In this document: in pieces, positions 1 through 9,582 of the stretch
Position numbering within the stretch: position 1 is the stretch's first letter
How the letters are laid out: every line of letters begins with the position of its first letter
Source: Evansella clarkii
GTDB lineage: Bacteria > Bacillota > Bacilli > Bacillales > Salisediminibacteriaceae
DNA length: 64,000 nt
Assembly (NCBI RefSeq): GCF_002019695.1
Contig: NZ_KV917376.1
Coordinates: 1,866,927 to 1,930,926 of the forward strand
Direction of reading: 5' to 3'
The notes under the pieces: generated by a model
Told to the model about the DNA's origin: nothing
The model's database searches: none
Seen by the model: the letters and a program-made list of their open reading frames with translations, nothing else
Program-made: the position numbers and the translations under genes

Positions 1-1161
1 GAAACTTATGTAAACAAGGATCCGAGGGTCCGCCTTTTAAAAGCTGAAAAAAATGGCGGCGCTTATATGGCCAGAAACCTTGCGCTAAAAGAAGCGACAG
101 GAGAATTCGTAACAATTCATGACGCTGATGACTGGTCCCACCCGCAAAAGATGGAAATACAAGTACGGCATCTGATAGATCACCCTGATATTAAAGGGAA
201 CACCTCACAGCAAGCCAGAGCAACAAATGACCTGAAATTTTACCGAAGGGGTAAACCAGGAATCTATATCTTCAGCAATATGTCTTCTTTTATGTTCCGG
301 AGAAAAGAGGTAATGAAAGAACTTGGATACTGGGATAGTGTCCGTTTTGCGGCCGACTCGGAATTTATCCGCCGTATTAAGAAGGTATTTGGAGAAAAAT
401 CGGTAACTGAAGTCCCAACTGGTCCCCTCTCTTTCCAAAGGCAGACAGAAACGTCTCTGACCGGAAACTCTGCCTTTGGATACCATGGATATAAAATGGG
501 CGCCAGAAGAGAGTACGAGGAAGGGCATGATTACTTCCACGCTATATCGGAAAATCTTTATTATGATTTTCCTCAAACAAAACGGCCGTTCTCAGCACCT
601 GAGCCAATGTGGCCAAATAAGGAAGAAAAAACAGAGGGCTATCGCACTTTTGACGTTATTCTGGGAGCAGATCTTCGGACAGATGCTGAAAAAGTAATTC
701 GCGATATAGAAAAAATAAAGGCTTCAAAAGGGGAAAAGTGTCGTATAGGTCTCATCCAATTATCCGAATACACTGTCAGCCCGGATAAAAAAACCGACTC
801 TGAAATCAGGGAACGGTTAGAGGATACAGTTCAGACAATTGTTTATGGAGAGAAAGTGCGTTGTGAGTATTTGCTGATACTAAACCCGGCAGCACTTAAT
901 GAGTGGCAGAAATATATTCCTGAAATAGATGCAGACGAAATTCACGTTATAGTTAATAAACTCCCTGGCAATGAGGTTAAATACAATATAGCCCATTGCC
1001 ATATACACTTACAAGAGTATTTCGGAAAACCAGGCATATGGTTTCCTGTAACTTCGGAAATAAGAAACGGACTGACAAATAAGTGTGCTGCAGAAATTAG
1101 GGAAGTAAATATAGCAGAAAAGGAATGGCAACTGGAGGAGATTAATGGTGAACAAAAATGA
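1..1161 (+). CDS. Family 2 glycosyltransferase, 5' end outside window
   Basis: The reading frame is open from base 1, so the N-terminus lies to the left; the first ATG visible at 67 is internal. The visible part begins in a GT-A fold: a basic stretch ending in NGGAYMARN, then FVTIHDADDW, the acidic DxD-type motif that binds the nucleotide-sugar and metal. This is the usual second half of a GT2 catalytic domain. After about residue 180 comes a less conserved C-terminal part with no domain I can name. It overlaps the next gene by 17 bp, so the two are translationally coupled. The context suggests addition of a sugar to a wall or capsular polymer. Donor and acceptor cannot be told from sequence. 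Confidence 0.8.
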   Translation, partial: ETYVNKDPRVRLLKAEKNGGAYMARNLALKEATGEFVTIHDADDWSHPQKMEIQVRHLIDHPDIKGNTSQQARATNDLKFYRRGKPGIYIFSNMSSFMFRRKEVMKELGYWDSVRFAADSEFIRRIKKVFGEKSVTEVPTGPLSFQRQTETSLTGNSAFGYHGYKMGARREYEEGHDYFHAISENLYYDFPQTKRPFSAPEPMWPNKEEKTEGYRTFDVILGADLRTDAEKVIRDIEKIKASKGEKCRIGLIQLSEYTVSPDKKTDSEIRERLEDTVQTIVYGEKVRCEYLLILNPAALNEWQKYIPEIDADEIHVIVNKLPGNEVKYNIAHCHIHLQEYFGKPGIWFPVTSEIRNGLTNKCAAEIREVNIAEKEWQLEEINGEQK

Positions 1162-2707
1162 ATTCTCTCCAGTCTCAGGAACAGATAAAGACATATCTAA
1201 GGACGGAAATTGTGAGAAAGGACAAACTTCTAAAGACAAAATTAGTCCAGCCAGAGAGCAAATTCTTCTGCAGAAACTAATAAAGCGCGATGCACAGCTG
1301 CAAAAAGAACAAAAGATGAGAATGCAAGCAGAAAAAGAACGTTCTTTAGCTGAAAAAAATTATAATACAGTAACTAACAGCAGTTTGTGGAGACTATCAT
1401 GGCCTGCAAGAAAATCTTTTAAAATGATGAAACGGACATTTAATTATCTCAAAAGGAAACTGCTTGGTTCAAAATATATTACCTTAGCTAAAGAGGCCGA
1501 AGAACTCGCAGTGAAAAACAGCAAACTGGAGAGGCAAGTAAAAGCTTTAAAAGTAAAACTGGATGCTTCTTTTCAAGAAAATAAGGAGCAGGAAAAACAA
1601 AAAAAACACCTTCAGCTGCAATTACAAGAGTTAGATGGTGCAGATTTAACGGATATAATCAAACAATCAAAGGACGAAGGCGAGATAATAGAGGTTCTGG
1701 ACCTTATAATAAGGAACAGAGCCAGCTTAAATGAAGATTATACTAATGCCCTAAAATTTGCCGCTAAATCTTATATTAATACTGAAAAAAATATTAAATA
1801 TATGATTTATGAGAAAGTGTTAAAAGGGCTCCAGCTGGAGGAAATTCCGGAGTTTATCACCAGAGAAGCAGAAAAAGAACCAGGGCTGCCGCTAAATGAA
1901 GTATCTTCTTTCAAATCAAATTTAACAAGAAGATTAAGGCTGTTAAGGCTAGGAAAAACACTGCCCGAATGGATTCTCGATAATAAATCAGTTGCTTATT
2001 CTTTTATTGATAATCTTAAAATCAGAAGACCCTGGGTGAGTGATGAAATTTATAAGTTCACAGAGCTCCCAAAGCACGACGGAATCGTCATAAAACCGCG
2101 GGATGGAGCAGGTTCGCGAGGCGTCTATCTATTATCATCACTTGAAGAAATTCAGGATGTTAAAAGATCTCAGACATTAAACGGCTGGGAAGAGCTTGAG
2201 ACTTTTGTTAAAGAGGACTTTTCTTTAGGCTGGGTAGATAAAGATGAATGGATTATAGAGGAACTAGTTTATGAAACTATAGACAAAAAAATCCCCGCAC
2301 GGGATATTAAATTCTATTGTTTTTACGGAAAAGTTGGTTTAATTTTAGAGGTGGTCCGTTATCCGGAAGTAAAATACTGCTGGTGGAGCCCTGAAGGGGC
2401 TCTTACGGATACAGGGAAGTATAAGGACCAGTTATTTGAAGGTAATGGTGTCACTGCAGAACATATAAAGCAGGCAGAGAAAATTAGTCTGGAAATTCCA
2501 GCTCCATTTGTAAGAATAGATTTTCTTAAGACCGGTGATGAACTGGTATTTGGTGAGTTCACCCCGAAACCGGGCAATTATGACCACTTCAATCATTATT
2601 ATGATAAGCTTTTAGGTGACTATATTCTCGAAGCAGAACACCGTTTAGTCAATGATTTATTAAGTGGCAAACAGTTTCAGAATTATAAAACAATTAATTC
2701 AAAATAA
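1145..2707 (+). CDS. TupA-like ATP-grasp protein with N-terminal coiled coil
   Basis: A 520-residue protein starting at ATG 1145 behind GGAGGAG. Residues about 30-75 are a charged coiled coil ending in SLWRLSWPARK, a version of the W-R-x-x-x-P-x-R tail motif seen in the four downstream paralogues. A second coiled coil covers about 115-165. The C-terminal half (about 285-510) looks like an ATP-grasp fold: GIVIKPRDGAGSRGVY (ATP-binding Lys and glycine loop), WIIEELV, ARDIKFYCF, and FVRIDF...VFGEFTPKPG as the metal-binding end. This arrangement resembles the TupA family named for teichuronopeptide synthesis in alkaliphilic Bacillus; the match is by eye. It probably ligates an amino acid or acidic group to a polymer precursor. 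There is no signal peptide, so it should be cytoplasmic. Confidence 0.65.
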   Translation: MVNKNEFSPVSGTDKDISKDGNCEKGQTSKDKISPAREQILLQKLIKRDAQLQKEQKMRMQAEKERSLAEKNYNTVTNSSLWRLSWPARKSFKMMKRTFNYLKRKLLGSKYITLAKEAEELAVKNSKLERQVKALKVKLDASFQENKEQEKQKKHLQLQLQELDGADLTDIIKQSKDEGEIIEVLDLIIRNRASLNEDYTNALKFAAKSYINTEKNIKYMIYEKVLKGLQLEEIPEFITREAEKEPGLPLNEVSSFKSNLTRRLRLLRLGKTLPEWILDNKSVAYSFIDNLKIRRPWVSDEIYKFTELPKHDGIVIKPRDGAGSRGVYLLSSLEEIQDVKRSQTLNGWEELETFVKEDFSLGWVDKDEWIIEELVYETIDKKIPARDIKFYCFYGKVGLILEVVRYPEVKYCWWSPEGALTDTGKYKDQLFEGNGVTAEHIKQAEKISLEIPAPFVRIDFLKTGDELVFGEFTPKPGNYDHFNHYYDKLLGDYILEAEHRLVNDLLSGKQFQNYKTINSK

Positions 2708-2765
2708 AGCGGAACATAAGGCAAATAATAGACTGGATTAAGAAGATTTAGGAGGCAGCAAATAA

Positions 2766-4418
2766 ATGGAACAGAATAACGCCGAATGGCTTCCCCATTT
2801 AACAAGCGAGGTAGTGGCAGATGCCCGGGGTCCGGAACTGGACGCATATGCTGTAGCACTTGAAGGATGGAGAAGAGGCCTGATTTTAAAATGGCATGTG
2901 AAGGATTCAGAAAAGTTCAGTGAGATGAAAACATGGTTTGATGACAAGCCTGGTAAATTGTTTTCGCTAAGTTTAGGAACTAAAACTCACTATTTCTTCA
3001 GGACCAGAGGTGACAAGGTTACGAATGAAGCGGTGGAAATAGGCGGGGACAAAGTAAAGACCAAGGTAAGGCTAACTAAGGCGGGAATCTCTGTTCCGGA
3101 AGGCAAATCTTTTTCTGAAGGCGCCCAAAAAATTGATGATATAGTAAAATATGCTTCATCTATTGGCTATCCTGTTGTATTAAAACCAGGAAATGGCAGC
3201 TTCGGCAGAGGTGTGTTTACTAATATAAAGGATGAAGAAGGTTTAGTCAGAGCATTAATTTATTACAGAAATAATGAAGAGTTTAAACAGGAAGAAATAA
3301 TTGCAGAACAATATATTCCAGGAAAAGATTATCGAATTTATGTGGTTAATGACCAGGTAGTAGGGGCAATAAACCGAATACCAGCACATGTTACAGGAGA
3401 CGGGACAAGCCCTATCGAGAATTTAATAAGGAATAAAAATGAAGACCGAGCCCAAAACCCAAGATTAGTCAGTTGTCTAATCAGTGTTAATAAAGAGCTG
3501 GAAGACTTCCTTTCAAAGTCTGGTTATACTGTCGATAGTATTCCTCCCGAAGGGGAAAGAATATATCTTACGGAAAAAAGTAATATTTCCATTGGAGGAG
3601 ACCCGATAGATGTTCTTGATGAACTTTCTGAAGATCTAAAAGACATTGCCATTAAGGCTATACAGGCAATACCAGGTTTATCCCATGGTTCAGTTGATAT
3701 TATCACAGATAACAGAAAATCTGAAAAAGATGGAGCTGTTGTACTCGAGGTTAATCCTACCTCTCAGATTGGTGCTATTTTGTTCCCGCTGAAAGGAAAA
3801 GCACGTGATATACCTTCAGCTCTAATAGATTATTATTTCCCTGAAACAATTGGGATAGAAACAGATAAAGAAAGAATCTACTTTGACTTTCCTGATATGC
3901 TGGAACCACTGTTAACACGGTCAGCCACGATCTCTACTGTCTCCCATACACCTGTAGGTAAAATATATGCTAAAAAGTATACAGTATCTGGGGATGTACA
4001 AGGGATTGATTATCATAGAGGTTTGAGAAAACAAGCGTTTGAACGAAAGTTAAGTGGCTTTGTAACAAATCTTGATACTGGGGATATAGAAGTTGTGGTA
4101 GCAGGAACGGACCAGGACAGTGTAGATGACTTTAAAAAAGCATTGACTGATGACCCTGACAGGTCAACTGTTAACGATATTCATGAGGAAGTATATAAAG
4201 CGCCTGTAAAAGTAGGATTTGAAGTCAAGGGTGATCTTAAAACCTCCTTAGAAGAACTTAGAAGAATAAATCAGAGAATGGAAGTTTTAAAAAGAGAGCT
4301 CAAGGTAGCTACTACTCAATACCGAAGTTATGAGAGAAATATTTTTTGGCAAGCTACCTGGCCTGTAAGAAAAGTTGCAGATATAACAAAGTCTTTAGTT
4401 AGATTAATAAAAGGGTGA
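2766..4418 (+). CDS. ATP-grasp ligase fused to acylphosphatase domain, paralogue 1
   Basis: First of four tandem paralogues; ATG 2766 follows TTAGGAGG. The N-terminal 95 residues carry the family signature LEGWRRGL and HYFFRTRGDKVT. Residues about 100-375 form an ATP-grasp domain of the cyanophycin-synthetase/glutathione-synthetase type: VVLKPGNGSFGRGV, IIAEQYIPGKDYRIYVV, GDGTSPIENLI, SNISIGGDPIDV, and the metal-binding ExN in VVLEVNPTSQIGA. Residues about 400-490 are an acylphosphatase fold, but its active-site arginine is His (VQGIDYH instead of VQGVxFR), so hydrolysis is doubtful; the partner Asn (FVTN) remains. A short coiled coil and FWQATWPVRK end the protein. It is probably an amino-acid or peptide ligase in acidic-polymer synthesis; the substrate is unknown. 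Confidence 0.75.
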   Translation: MEQNNAEWLPHLTSEVVADARGPELDAYAVALEGWRRGLILKWHVKDSEKFSEMKTWFDDKPGKLFSLSLGTKTHYFFRTRGDKVTNEAVEIGGDKVKTKVRLTKAGISVPEGKSFSEGAQKIDDIVKYASSIGYPVVLKPGNGSFGRGVFTNIKDEEGLVRALIYYRNNEEFKQEEIIAEQYIPGKDYRIYVVNDQVVGAINRIPAHVTGDGTSPIENLIRNKNEDRAQNPRLVSCLISVNKELEDFLSKSGYTVDSIPPEGERIYLTEKSNISIGGDPIDVLDELSEDLKDIAIKAIQAIPGLSHGSVDIITDNRKSEKDGAVVLEVNPTSQIGAILFPLKGKARDIPSALIDYYFPETIGIETDKERIYFDFPDMLEPLLTRSATISTVSHTPVGKIYAKKYTVSGDVQGIDYHRGLRKQAFERKLSGFVTNLDTGDIEVVVAGTDQDSVDDFKKALTDDPDRSTVNDIHEEVYKAPVKVGFEVKGDLKTSLEELRRINQRMEVLKRELKVATTQYRSYERNIFWQATWPVRKVADITKSLVRLIKG

Positions 4419-4425
4419 TATAGGG

Positions 4426-6084
4426 ATGGAAAAAAATTATATAATAACACTTCCCCATCTGACCAACGAAGTTATAACAAGTGCAAGGAAAACTAAACTT
4501 TGTGCATATGCTGTAGCAATCGAGGGATGGCGGAGAGGATTAAAATTAAAATGGTATACAATAGATTCAGGAAAATTTGACCATATGATTACTTTTGGAG
4601 TCAACCCCCCAGGCCGGTTGTTCTCTCTAAGTTCCGATGAGCGTACTCATTATTTCTTCAGAACAAGAGGAGATAAAGTAACAAAACAGGCTGTAGAAAT
4701 AGGGTCGGATAAAGAAGAAACAAAGGTATGGCTTACTAAAGGTGGAGTGCCGGTACCTGAGGGGAAAAAATTCACCGAAGAGGTTACGGATGAAGAGATT
4801 TTGAAAGAATGTTCTTCACTTATCTTCCCTATTGTACTAAAACCTACTAATGGAAGTTTAGGTAACGGGGTTGTAACAAATATAAAAGATTTACAAGAAT
4901 TAAAAAAAGCATTGATATATGTTCGTGAAGAACTAGGTTACCCTGAAGTAATTGTGGAACGATATATTTATGGAGAAGAATACAGGGTTTATGTCATAGA
5001 AGACAAGGTAATTGCCGCATATAATAGGTTGCCTGCAAATATTGTAGGTGACGGGGTTCATACTATTGAAGAACTAATAGAATTAAAGAATGAACAAAGA
5101 CGAGATAATGCCAGGTTAACCAGCTGCCTTATAGAGATAGATAAAGAAGTACTTGAATTTATTGAAGCATCAGGATATACACTTGACAGTATTCCCAAAA
5201 AAGGAGAAAAAATTTTTCTGAGAGTAAAAACGAATGTTTCTGCTGGGGGCGATCCGATTGATGTAACTGATAAACTTCCCGAAGCAATAAAACAAATTGC
5301 TGTTAATGCAATAAAGGCAGTTCCCGGGTTACATCATGGCGGAGTCGATATTATCGGTGACTTTAATGAGCCTGAATCCGCCGTTGTTATTGAATTAAAC
5401 CCTACCGCACAAATAGGGGGAATTTTATTTCCGATGAAAGGCCGGTCAAGAGATATTCCCGGAGCGATAATTGACTACTATTTTCCGGAAACTAAGGGAA
5501 TTAAAACAGACAAGTCAAAGATTTATTTTGATTTCAGTACTGTTTTAGAACCCTTGCAAAACAGGTCAGGTATGGAAGTAGAAGTTAACAATGCTCCGTT
5601 AGGGAAAATATATTCAAAGAAATATACAGTTACTGGATCTGTAAGACGCTTAAAATATCATGAGTGGATAAAAAAGGAAGCATTCAATAAGAAGCTAAAT
5701 GGTTTTGTGAAAAACTCGATTAATGGGGAAATCGAAGTAGTAGTTTCAGGAGTTAATAAAGAAACAGTAAATGAATTCAAACAAACATTGAAGAATAGCG
5801 AATTTGCAGAAGTTACCAAGGTCCAAGAGGCTGCCTGGCATTCTCCTGTAAAAGTAGGATTTGAAATAAATGAAGGAATTAACACTACAAGCCTCAGGTC
5901 AGTGTCTTCAAAGCTGAGAAAAGCTGAAAAAGAATTAAAAAAGCTGGAAAAAGACACAAGAAGAATGAAAAAAAATTTGAAAAATATCGAGCGCAGCCGG
6001 TCGTGGAGGATTACTCAACCACTACGAAAGATCGGAGAGATATTTAAGAATAATAATAGGGTAAATAAAATTGACAAGTTATAA
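4426..6084 (+). CDS. ATP-grasp ligase fused to acylphosphatase-like domain, paralogue 2
   Basis: 552 residues, starting 7 bp after paralogue 1 behind an AAAGGGTGAT ribosome site. Domain order is the same: N-terminal region with IEGWRRGL, ATP-grasp at about 100-375 (VLKPTNGSLGNGV, VERYIYGEEYRVYV, SAGGDPIDVTD, VIELNPTAQIGG), acylphosphatase-like region at about 397-485, coiled coil, and the tail motif SRSWRITQPLRK near 522-533. The acylphosphatase loop is the most degraded of the four: VQG is VRR and the catalytic Arg is His (KYH), though VKN is kept. The ATP-grasp residues look intact, so ligase activity is likely while phosphatase activity is not. Base composition is AT-rich, similar to paralogues 3 and 4. 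Confidence 0.75.
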   Translation: MEKNYIITLPHLTNEVITSARKTKLCAYAVAIEGWRRGLKLKWYTIDSGKFDHMITFGVNPPGRLFSLSSDERTHYFFRTRGDKVTKQAVEIGSDKEETKVWLTKGGVPVPEGKKFTEEVTDEEILKECSSLIFPIVLKPTNGSLGNGVVTNIKDLQELKKALIYVREELGYPEVIVERYIYGEEYRVYVIEDKVIAAYNRLPANIVGDGVHTIEELIELKNEQRRDNARLTSCLIEIDKEVLEFIEASGYTLDSIPKKGEKIFLRVKTNVSAGGDPIDVTDKLPEAIKQIAVNAIKAVPGLHHGGVDIIGDFNEPESAVVIELNPTAQIGGILFPMKGRSRDIPGAIIDYYFPETKGIKTDKSKIYFDFSTVLEPLQNRSGMEVEVNNAPLGKIYSKKYTVTGSVRRLKYHEWIKKEAFNKKLNGFVKNSINGEIEVVVSGVNKETVNEFKQTLKNSEFAEVTKVQEAAWHSPVKVGFEINEGINTTSLRSVSSKLRKAEKELKKLEKDTRRMKKNLKNIERSRSWRITQPLRKIGEIFKNNNRVNKIDKL

Positions 6085-6187
6085 TCTTAAAAGATATTTT
6101 ATCTTCTCCTCAAAAACGGTGATTTTGGCACTGCAGTCTGGAAGTACAACCTTTTGAGGATTAACGAAGTTATGGGGGTAACACAAA

Positions 6188-7771
6188 ATGGGAGATGGAA
6201 AAAAATGGTTACAGCATTTGGAAAACGCTGTACCCAAAGAGGCTTATGGATATAAACTTTGTATGTATACTATTGCTCTGGAAGGGTGGAGAAGGGGCTT
6301 AGATTTAAAGTTTTTTAATATTTATATTGAAAATAAAGTTACAGTTAGATTTTCATTAGGATCGGGAGATAAGGAATTTAAGTTTGCGGTTTCAAGAGGA
6401 AGTATCGTAACCAGTGAAGCAATAAGAATTTGTGTAGATAAAACACGTACTAAGGACTACCTCTTTAAAGCTGGAGTTTCTGTACCACAAGGCAAAAATT
6501 TTACCGAAGAAACCTCTGATGAAACGATCGTAAATTATTCCCAAACATTAGGATTTCCTCTTGTTCTAAAACCATCAGATGGCGGAATGGGTAAAGGAGT
6601 TATTCCTAATATAAAAAATGAGTCGGAAATGAAAGAGGCTCTGCAATATGTACGAGGCGATTTAAATTACAAAGAAGTTATAGTAGAGCAATACGTAAAG
6701 GGAGACGATTTCCGCATTTATGTTGTAGGGGATCGTGTTGCTGGTGCAGTAACCAGGATTCCTGCTAATATACTAGGAAACGGAAAAAATACTATTAATG
6801 AATTAATCAAGTTCAAAAATATTGAAAGAAAAAAAAATCCTTATCTATACAGCCGCCTTATAAAAAAAGACAGAGAACTACTTAATTTTATTAAGGCTGC
6901 GGGCTATACTCTGGATAGTGTTCCAGAGGAAGGAAAAAGAATTTTCTTAAGAGAAAAAAGTAATGTCTCAGCTGGAGGAGACCCTGTAGAAATAACAGAG
7001 GAACTTACACCAGAAATTAAAAATATGGCTATTAATGCTATTAAAGCAGTTCCAGGTTTAGTACAAGGTGCAGTAGATATGGTGGTTGATAAGAAAAATA
7101 ACACTGGTGTTGTTTTAGAAATAAACTCAAAAGCTCAAATCGCTGCACATTTATATCCTGAAAAAGGAAATGCACAAGATGTGCCGGCGGCAATTATTGA
7201 TTACTATTTCCCAGAAACAATTGACAATCAAGGAAAAAAACTTTCGAATTATTATTTTGATTTCAAAAGTATTTTATCACCGCTCTCTAATGGACTTATG
7301 AAAGAAGTAAAAGTGCCTCCTGCCCCTAAATATAACTATCCCGTTAAAAAGTATATTATATCGGGAAAAGTACAAGGAGTAGGATACAGAAAGTGGTTAC
7401 AGAAAAAAGCTCTAAGTTTAAAGATTAATGGATACGTGAAAAATCTGAAAAATGGTAAAGTGGTTATATTTGCAGCAGGCAGAAAAGAAAATATTCATAC
7501 TTTTACAGATATAATTAATAATCAAAGCCCCAAAAAAGCCAAAGTAAGGAAAGTTAAAGAAAGTGATGGTAACAAGCCTGTAAAAGTAGGATTTGAGATT
7601 ATTCAAACAGAGGAAAAGCCCGGAGGAAAATGGATAAGTAAAGAAAATGAAATGCTGAGAAAAGAACTTGAACAAACTCAGAAGAAATATGAAAACATGA
7701 AAAATAGTAATAGTTGGCGATACACAGTTCCGGTTAGAAAAGTAGCAGACCTATTGAAGGGAAGAAAATAG
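6188..7771 (+). CDS. ATP-grasp ligase fused to acylphosphatase, paralogue 3
   Basis: 527 residues, separated from paralogue 2 by about 100 bp. The N-terminal region (LEGWRRGL) is shorter and less conserved: the FFRTRGDKVT signature is replaced by KFAVSRGSIVT. The ATP-grasp domain has VLKPSDGGMGKGV, VEQYVKGDDFRIYVVG, SAGGDPVEI and VLEINSKAQIAA, where the usual NPTAQIG is NSKAQIA. The acylphosphatase domain (about 386-470) has an intact active site: VQGVGYR supplies the anion-binding Arg and GYVKN the catalytic Asn. The protein ends in a coiled coil and NSWRYTVPVRK. ATP-grasp ligases work through an acyl-phosphate, the substrate class of acylphosphatases, so the fused domain may edit or recycle the intermediate (inference). 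Confidence 0.75.
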   Translation: MGDGKKWLQHLENAVPKEAYGYKLCMYTIALEGWRRGLDLKFFNIYIENKVTVRFSLGSGDKEFKFAVSRGSIVTSEAIRICVDKTRTKDYLFKAGVSVPQGKNFTEETSDETIVNYSQTLGFPLVLKPSDGGMGKGVIPNIKNESEMKEALQYVRGDLNYKEVIVEQYVKGDDFRIYVVGDRVAGAVTRIPANILGNGKNTINELIKFKNIERKKNPYLYSRLIKKDRELLNFIKAAGYTLDSVPEEGKRIFLREKSNVSAGGDPVEITEELTPEIKNMAINAIKAVPGLVQGAVDMVVDKKNNTGVVLEINSKAQIAAHLYPEKGNAQDVPAAIIDYYFPETIDNQGKKLSNYYFDFKSILSPLSNGLMKEVKVPPAPKYNYPVKKYIISGKVQGVGYRKWLQKKALSLKINGYVKNLKNGKVVIFAAGRKENIHTFTDIINNQSPKKAKVRKVKESDGNKPVKVGFEIIQTEEKPGGKWISKENEMLRKELEQTQKKYENMKNSNSWRYTVPVRKVADLLKGRK

Positions 7772-7827
7772 GCGTGCTTAGATAAATTTTAAATCTGGCT
7801 TTTAGAGCGAGCCCGGAGGTGACTAGG

Positions 7828-9531
7828 GTGAAAAACATTTCAGTTTGGCTGCCTCACCTCAACAGAGAGGTAGTAAAAGGGGTACGTGGTTTTAAACTTT
7901 GTGCTTATTTAATTGCATTAGAGGGCTGGCGTCGTGGCTTAACTCTTACATGGTATTCGAATTCTAATAACGTAAATAATATTAAGAAATTAGGTAATAG
8001 CTACAATGGGAAGTTCTTTTCACTGAGCTCAAAAGATAGAACACATTATTTTTTTAGGTCAAGAGGAGATTTAGTTACAAATGAGGCGGTTGATATAACC
8101 AGAAATAAAGAAGAGACAAAAAAATGGTTAAAAAAGAGTAATGTACCGTTTCCGGAAGGCAAAAGGTTTGAAGCGCCAGTATCTGATGAAGAGATAATTG
8201 AGTATGGTACAAGTCTGGGCTTTCCATTAGTTGTTAAACCTACCTCAGGCAGTCTAGGCCAAGGGGTAATGACTAATTTAAATGATGAGGCTGCTTTGAG
8301 AGAGGCAGTTCTGTATGTACGTTCTGAACTTAATTTTAAGGATATCATTGTAGAGCAATTTATTTGCGGAGAAGACTATCGTGTGTATGTAATAGGTGAC
8401 AAAGTTGTTGGGGCAGTTAAAAGAAAATCAGCAAATGTGGTGGGGGACGGTAAAAATACCATCCGTGAACTAATAGCTAAAAAAAATCGCAGAAGAAAAA
8501 AGAACCCTTATCTTTACACTAGATTGATTAACGTAGATAAGGAAGTAGACAGCATGATACAAAAGCTTAACTATACTATGGAAAGCATACCCAAAAAAGA
8601 TGAAATTATATTCTTGAAAGGAAAAAGTAACCTTTCCTCTGGTGGAGATTCCGTAGATGCTACTGACGAATTAACAGAAGAAATGAAACAGGTTGCTATT
8701 AACTCTTTAAAAGCAGTACCAGGTTTGCCTCATGCTGGCGTAGATATAATATCAGATAAAACAAATACTGTATTAATTGAGATTAATCCTACTGCTATAG
8801 TCGGGTCACATATTTATCCGATGGAAGGAAAGGCTCGTGATATACCATCGGCAATTATTGATTACTACTTCCCTGAAACCATTAACGATCAAAATCAAAA
8901 GAGTAGAATGTACTTTAATTTCAAAAGTATACAAGAGCCACTAGCAAGTGGGATTACAAGTGAGATTAAAATTGCTCCTCCCGCGAAGGGAGACCTTTCG
9001 GCAAAGAAATATACTATAATTGGAGAAGTACAGGGAGTCGGATTTCGGCAATATATAAGAAGAAAAGCATTTGAATTTAGTTTAAGTGGCTGGGTTAAAA
9101 ATACTGAGGACGGTAGTATCGAAGTAGTAGTATGTGGTAAAGAGAGTCTAGACTTAGACCGGTTTAAATTAATATGTGTAGAAGGCACAGAGAGAACAAA
9201 TGTAAAAGAAGTAAGGGAAGAGCCATGGCCTGAAATGGTTATGTCCAGCTTTGAGATACTTGATGACTCTGAGAAAAATCAAAAAAAGAAAAATCACAAG
9301 GAAATTGAAGAATACAAAAAAGAAATTGAAAACTTAAAAACTCAATTAAATGAGAGAAATGATATAATCGTTGCTAACAAACAACAGTTAGAGGAAATTA
9401 GTAATCTTAACTTGGAAATTAAACAAGAAAAAGTAAAAGCAGAAAAGGAACTAAATAAAATAAAAAACAGCCGAATTTGGCGTTATACGCAGCCGGTTAG
9501 AGATATTCTTACAAGCAAAAACAAAAATTAA
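7828..9531 (+). CDS. ATP-grasp ligase fused to acylphosphatase, paralogue 4
   Basis: I choose GTG 7828 because GGAGGTGA sits 8 bases upstream; an in-frame GTG at 7819 would overlap that site. The product is 567 residues. The N-terminal region has LEGWRRGL and HYFFRSRGDLVT. The ATP-grasp domain has VVKPTSGSLGQGV, VEQFICGEDYRVYVIG, SSGGDSVDATD and LIEINPTAIVGS. The acylphosphatase domain (about 392-480) is the closest to canonical, with VQGVGFR and GWVKN. A long coiled coil (about 485-545) ends in NSRIWRYTQPVRD. It is last of the four fusions, followed by the racemase. Function is inferred as in its paralogues: an ATP-dependent carboxylate-amine ligase in wall-polymer synthesis. Confidence 0.75.
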   Translation: MKNISVWLPHLNREVVKGVRGFKLCAYLIALEGWRRGLTLTWYSNSNNVNNIKKLGNSYNGKFFSLSSKDRTHYFFRSRGDLVTNEAVDITRNKEETKKWLKKSNVPFPEGKRFEAPVSDEEIIEYGTSLGFPLVVKPTSGSLGQGVMTNLNDEAALREAVLYVRSELNFKDIIVEQFICGEDYRVYVIGDKVVGAVKRKSANVVGDGKNTIRELIAKKNRRRKKNPYLYTRLINVDKEVDSMIQKLNYTMESIPKKDEIIFLKGKSNLSSGGDSVDATDELTEEMKQVAINSLKAVPGLPHAGVDIISDKTNTVLIEINPTAIVGSHIYPMEGKARDIPSAIIDYYFPETINDQNQKSRMYFNFKSIQEPLASGITSEIKIAPPAKGDLSAKKYTIIGEVQGVGFRQYIRRKAFEFSLSGWVKNTEDGSIEVVVCGKESLDLDRFKLICVEGTERTNVKEVREEPWPEMVMSSFEILDDSEKNQKKKNHKEIEEYKKEIENLKTQLNERNDIIVANKQQLEEISNLNLEIKQEKVKAEKELNKIKNSRIWRYTQPVRDILTSKNKN

Positions 9532-9582
9532 CTTCATTACTCCCGCAACGATATTATTTTGATAGAAAGTGAAGTGAAAGGG

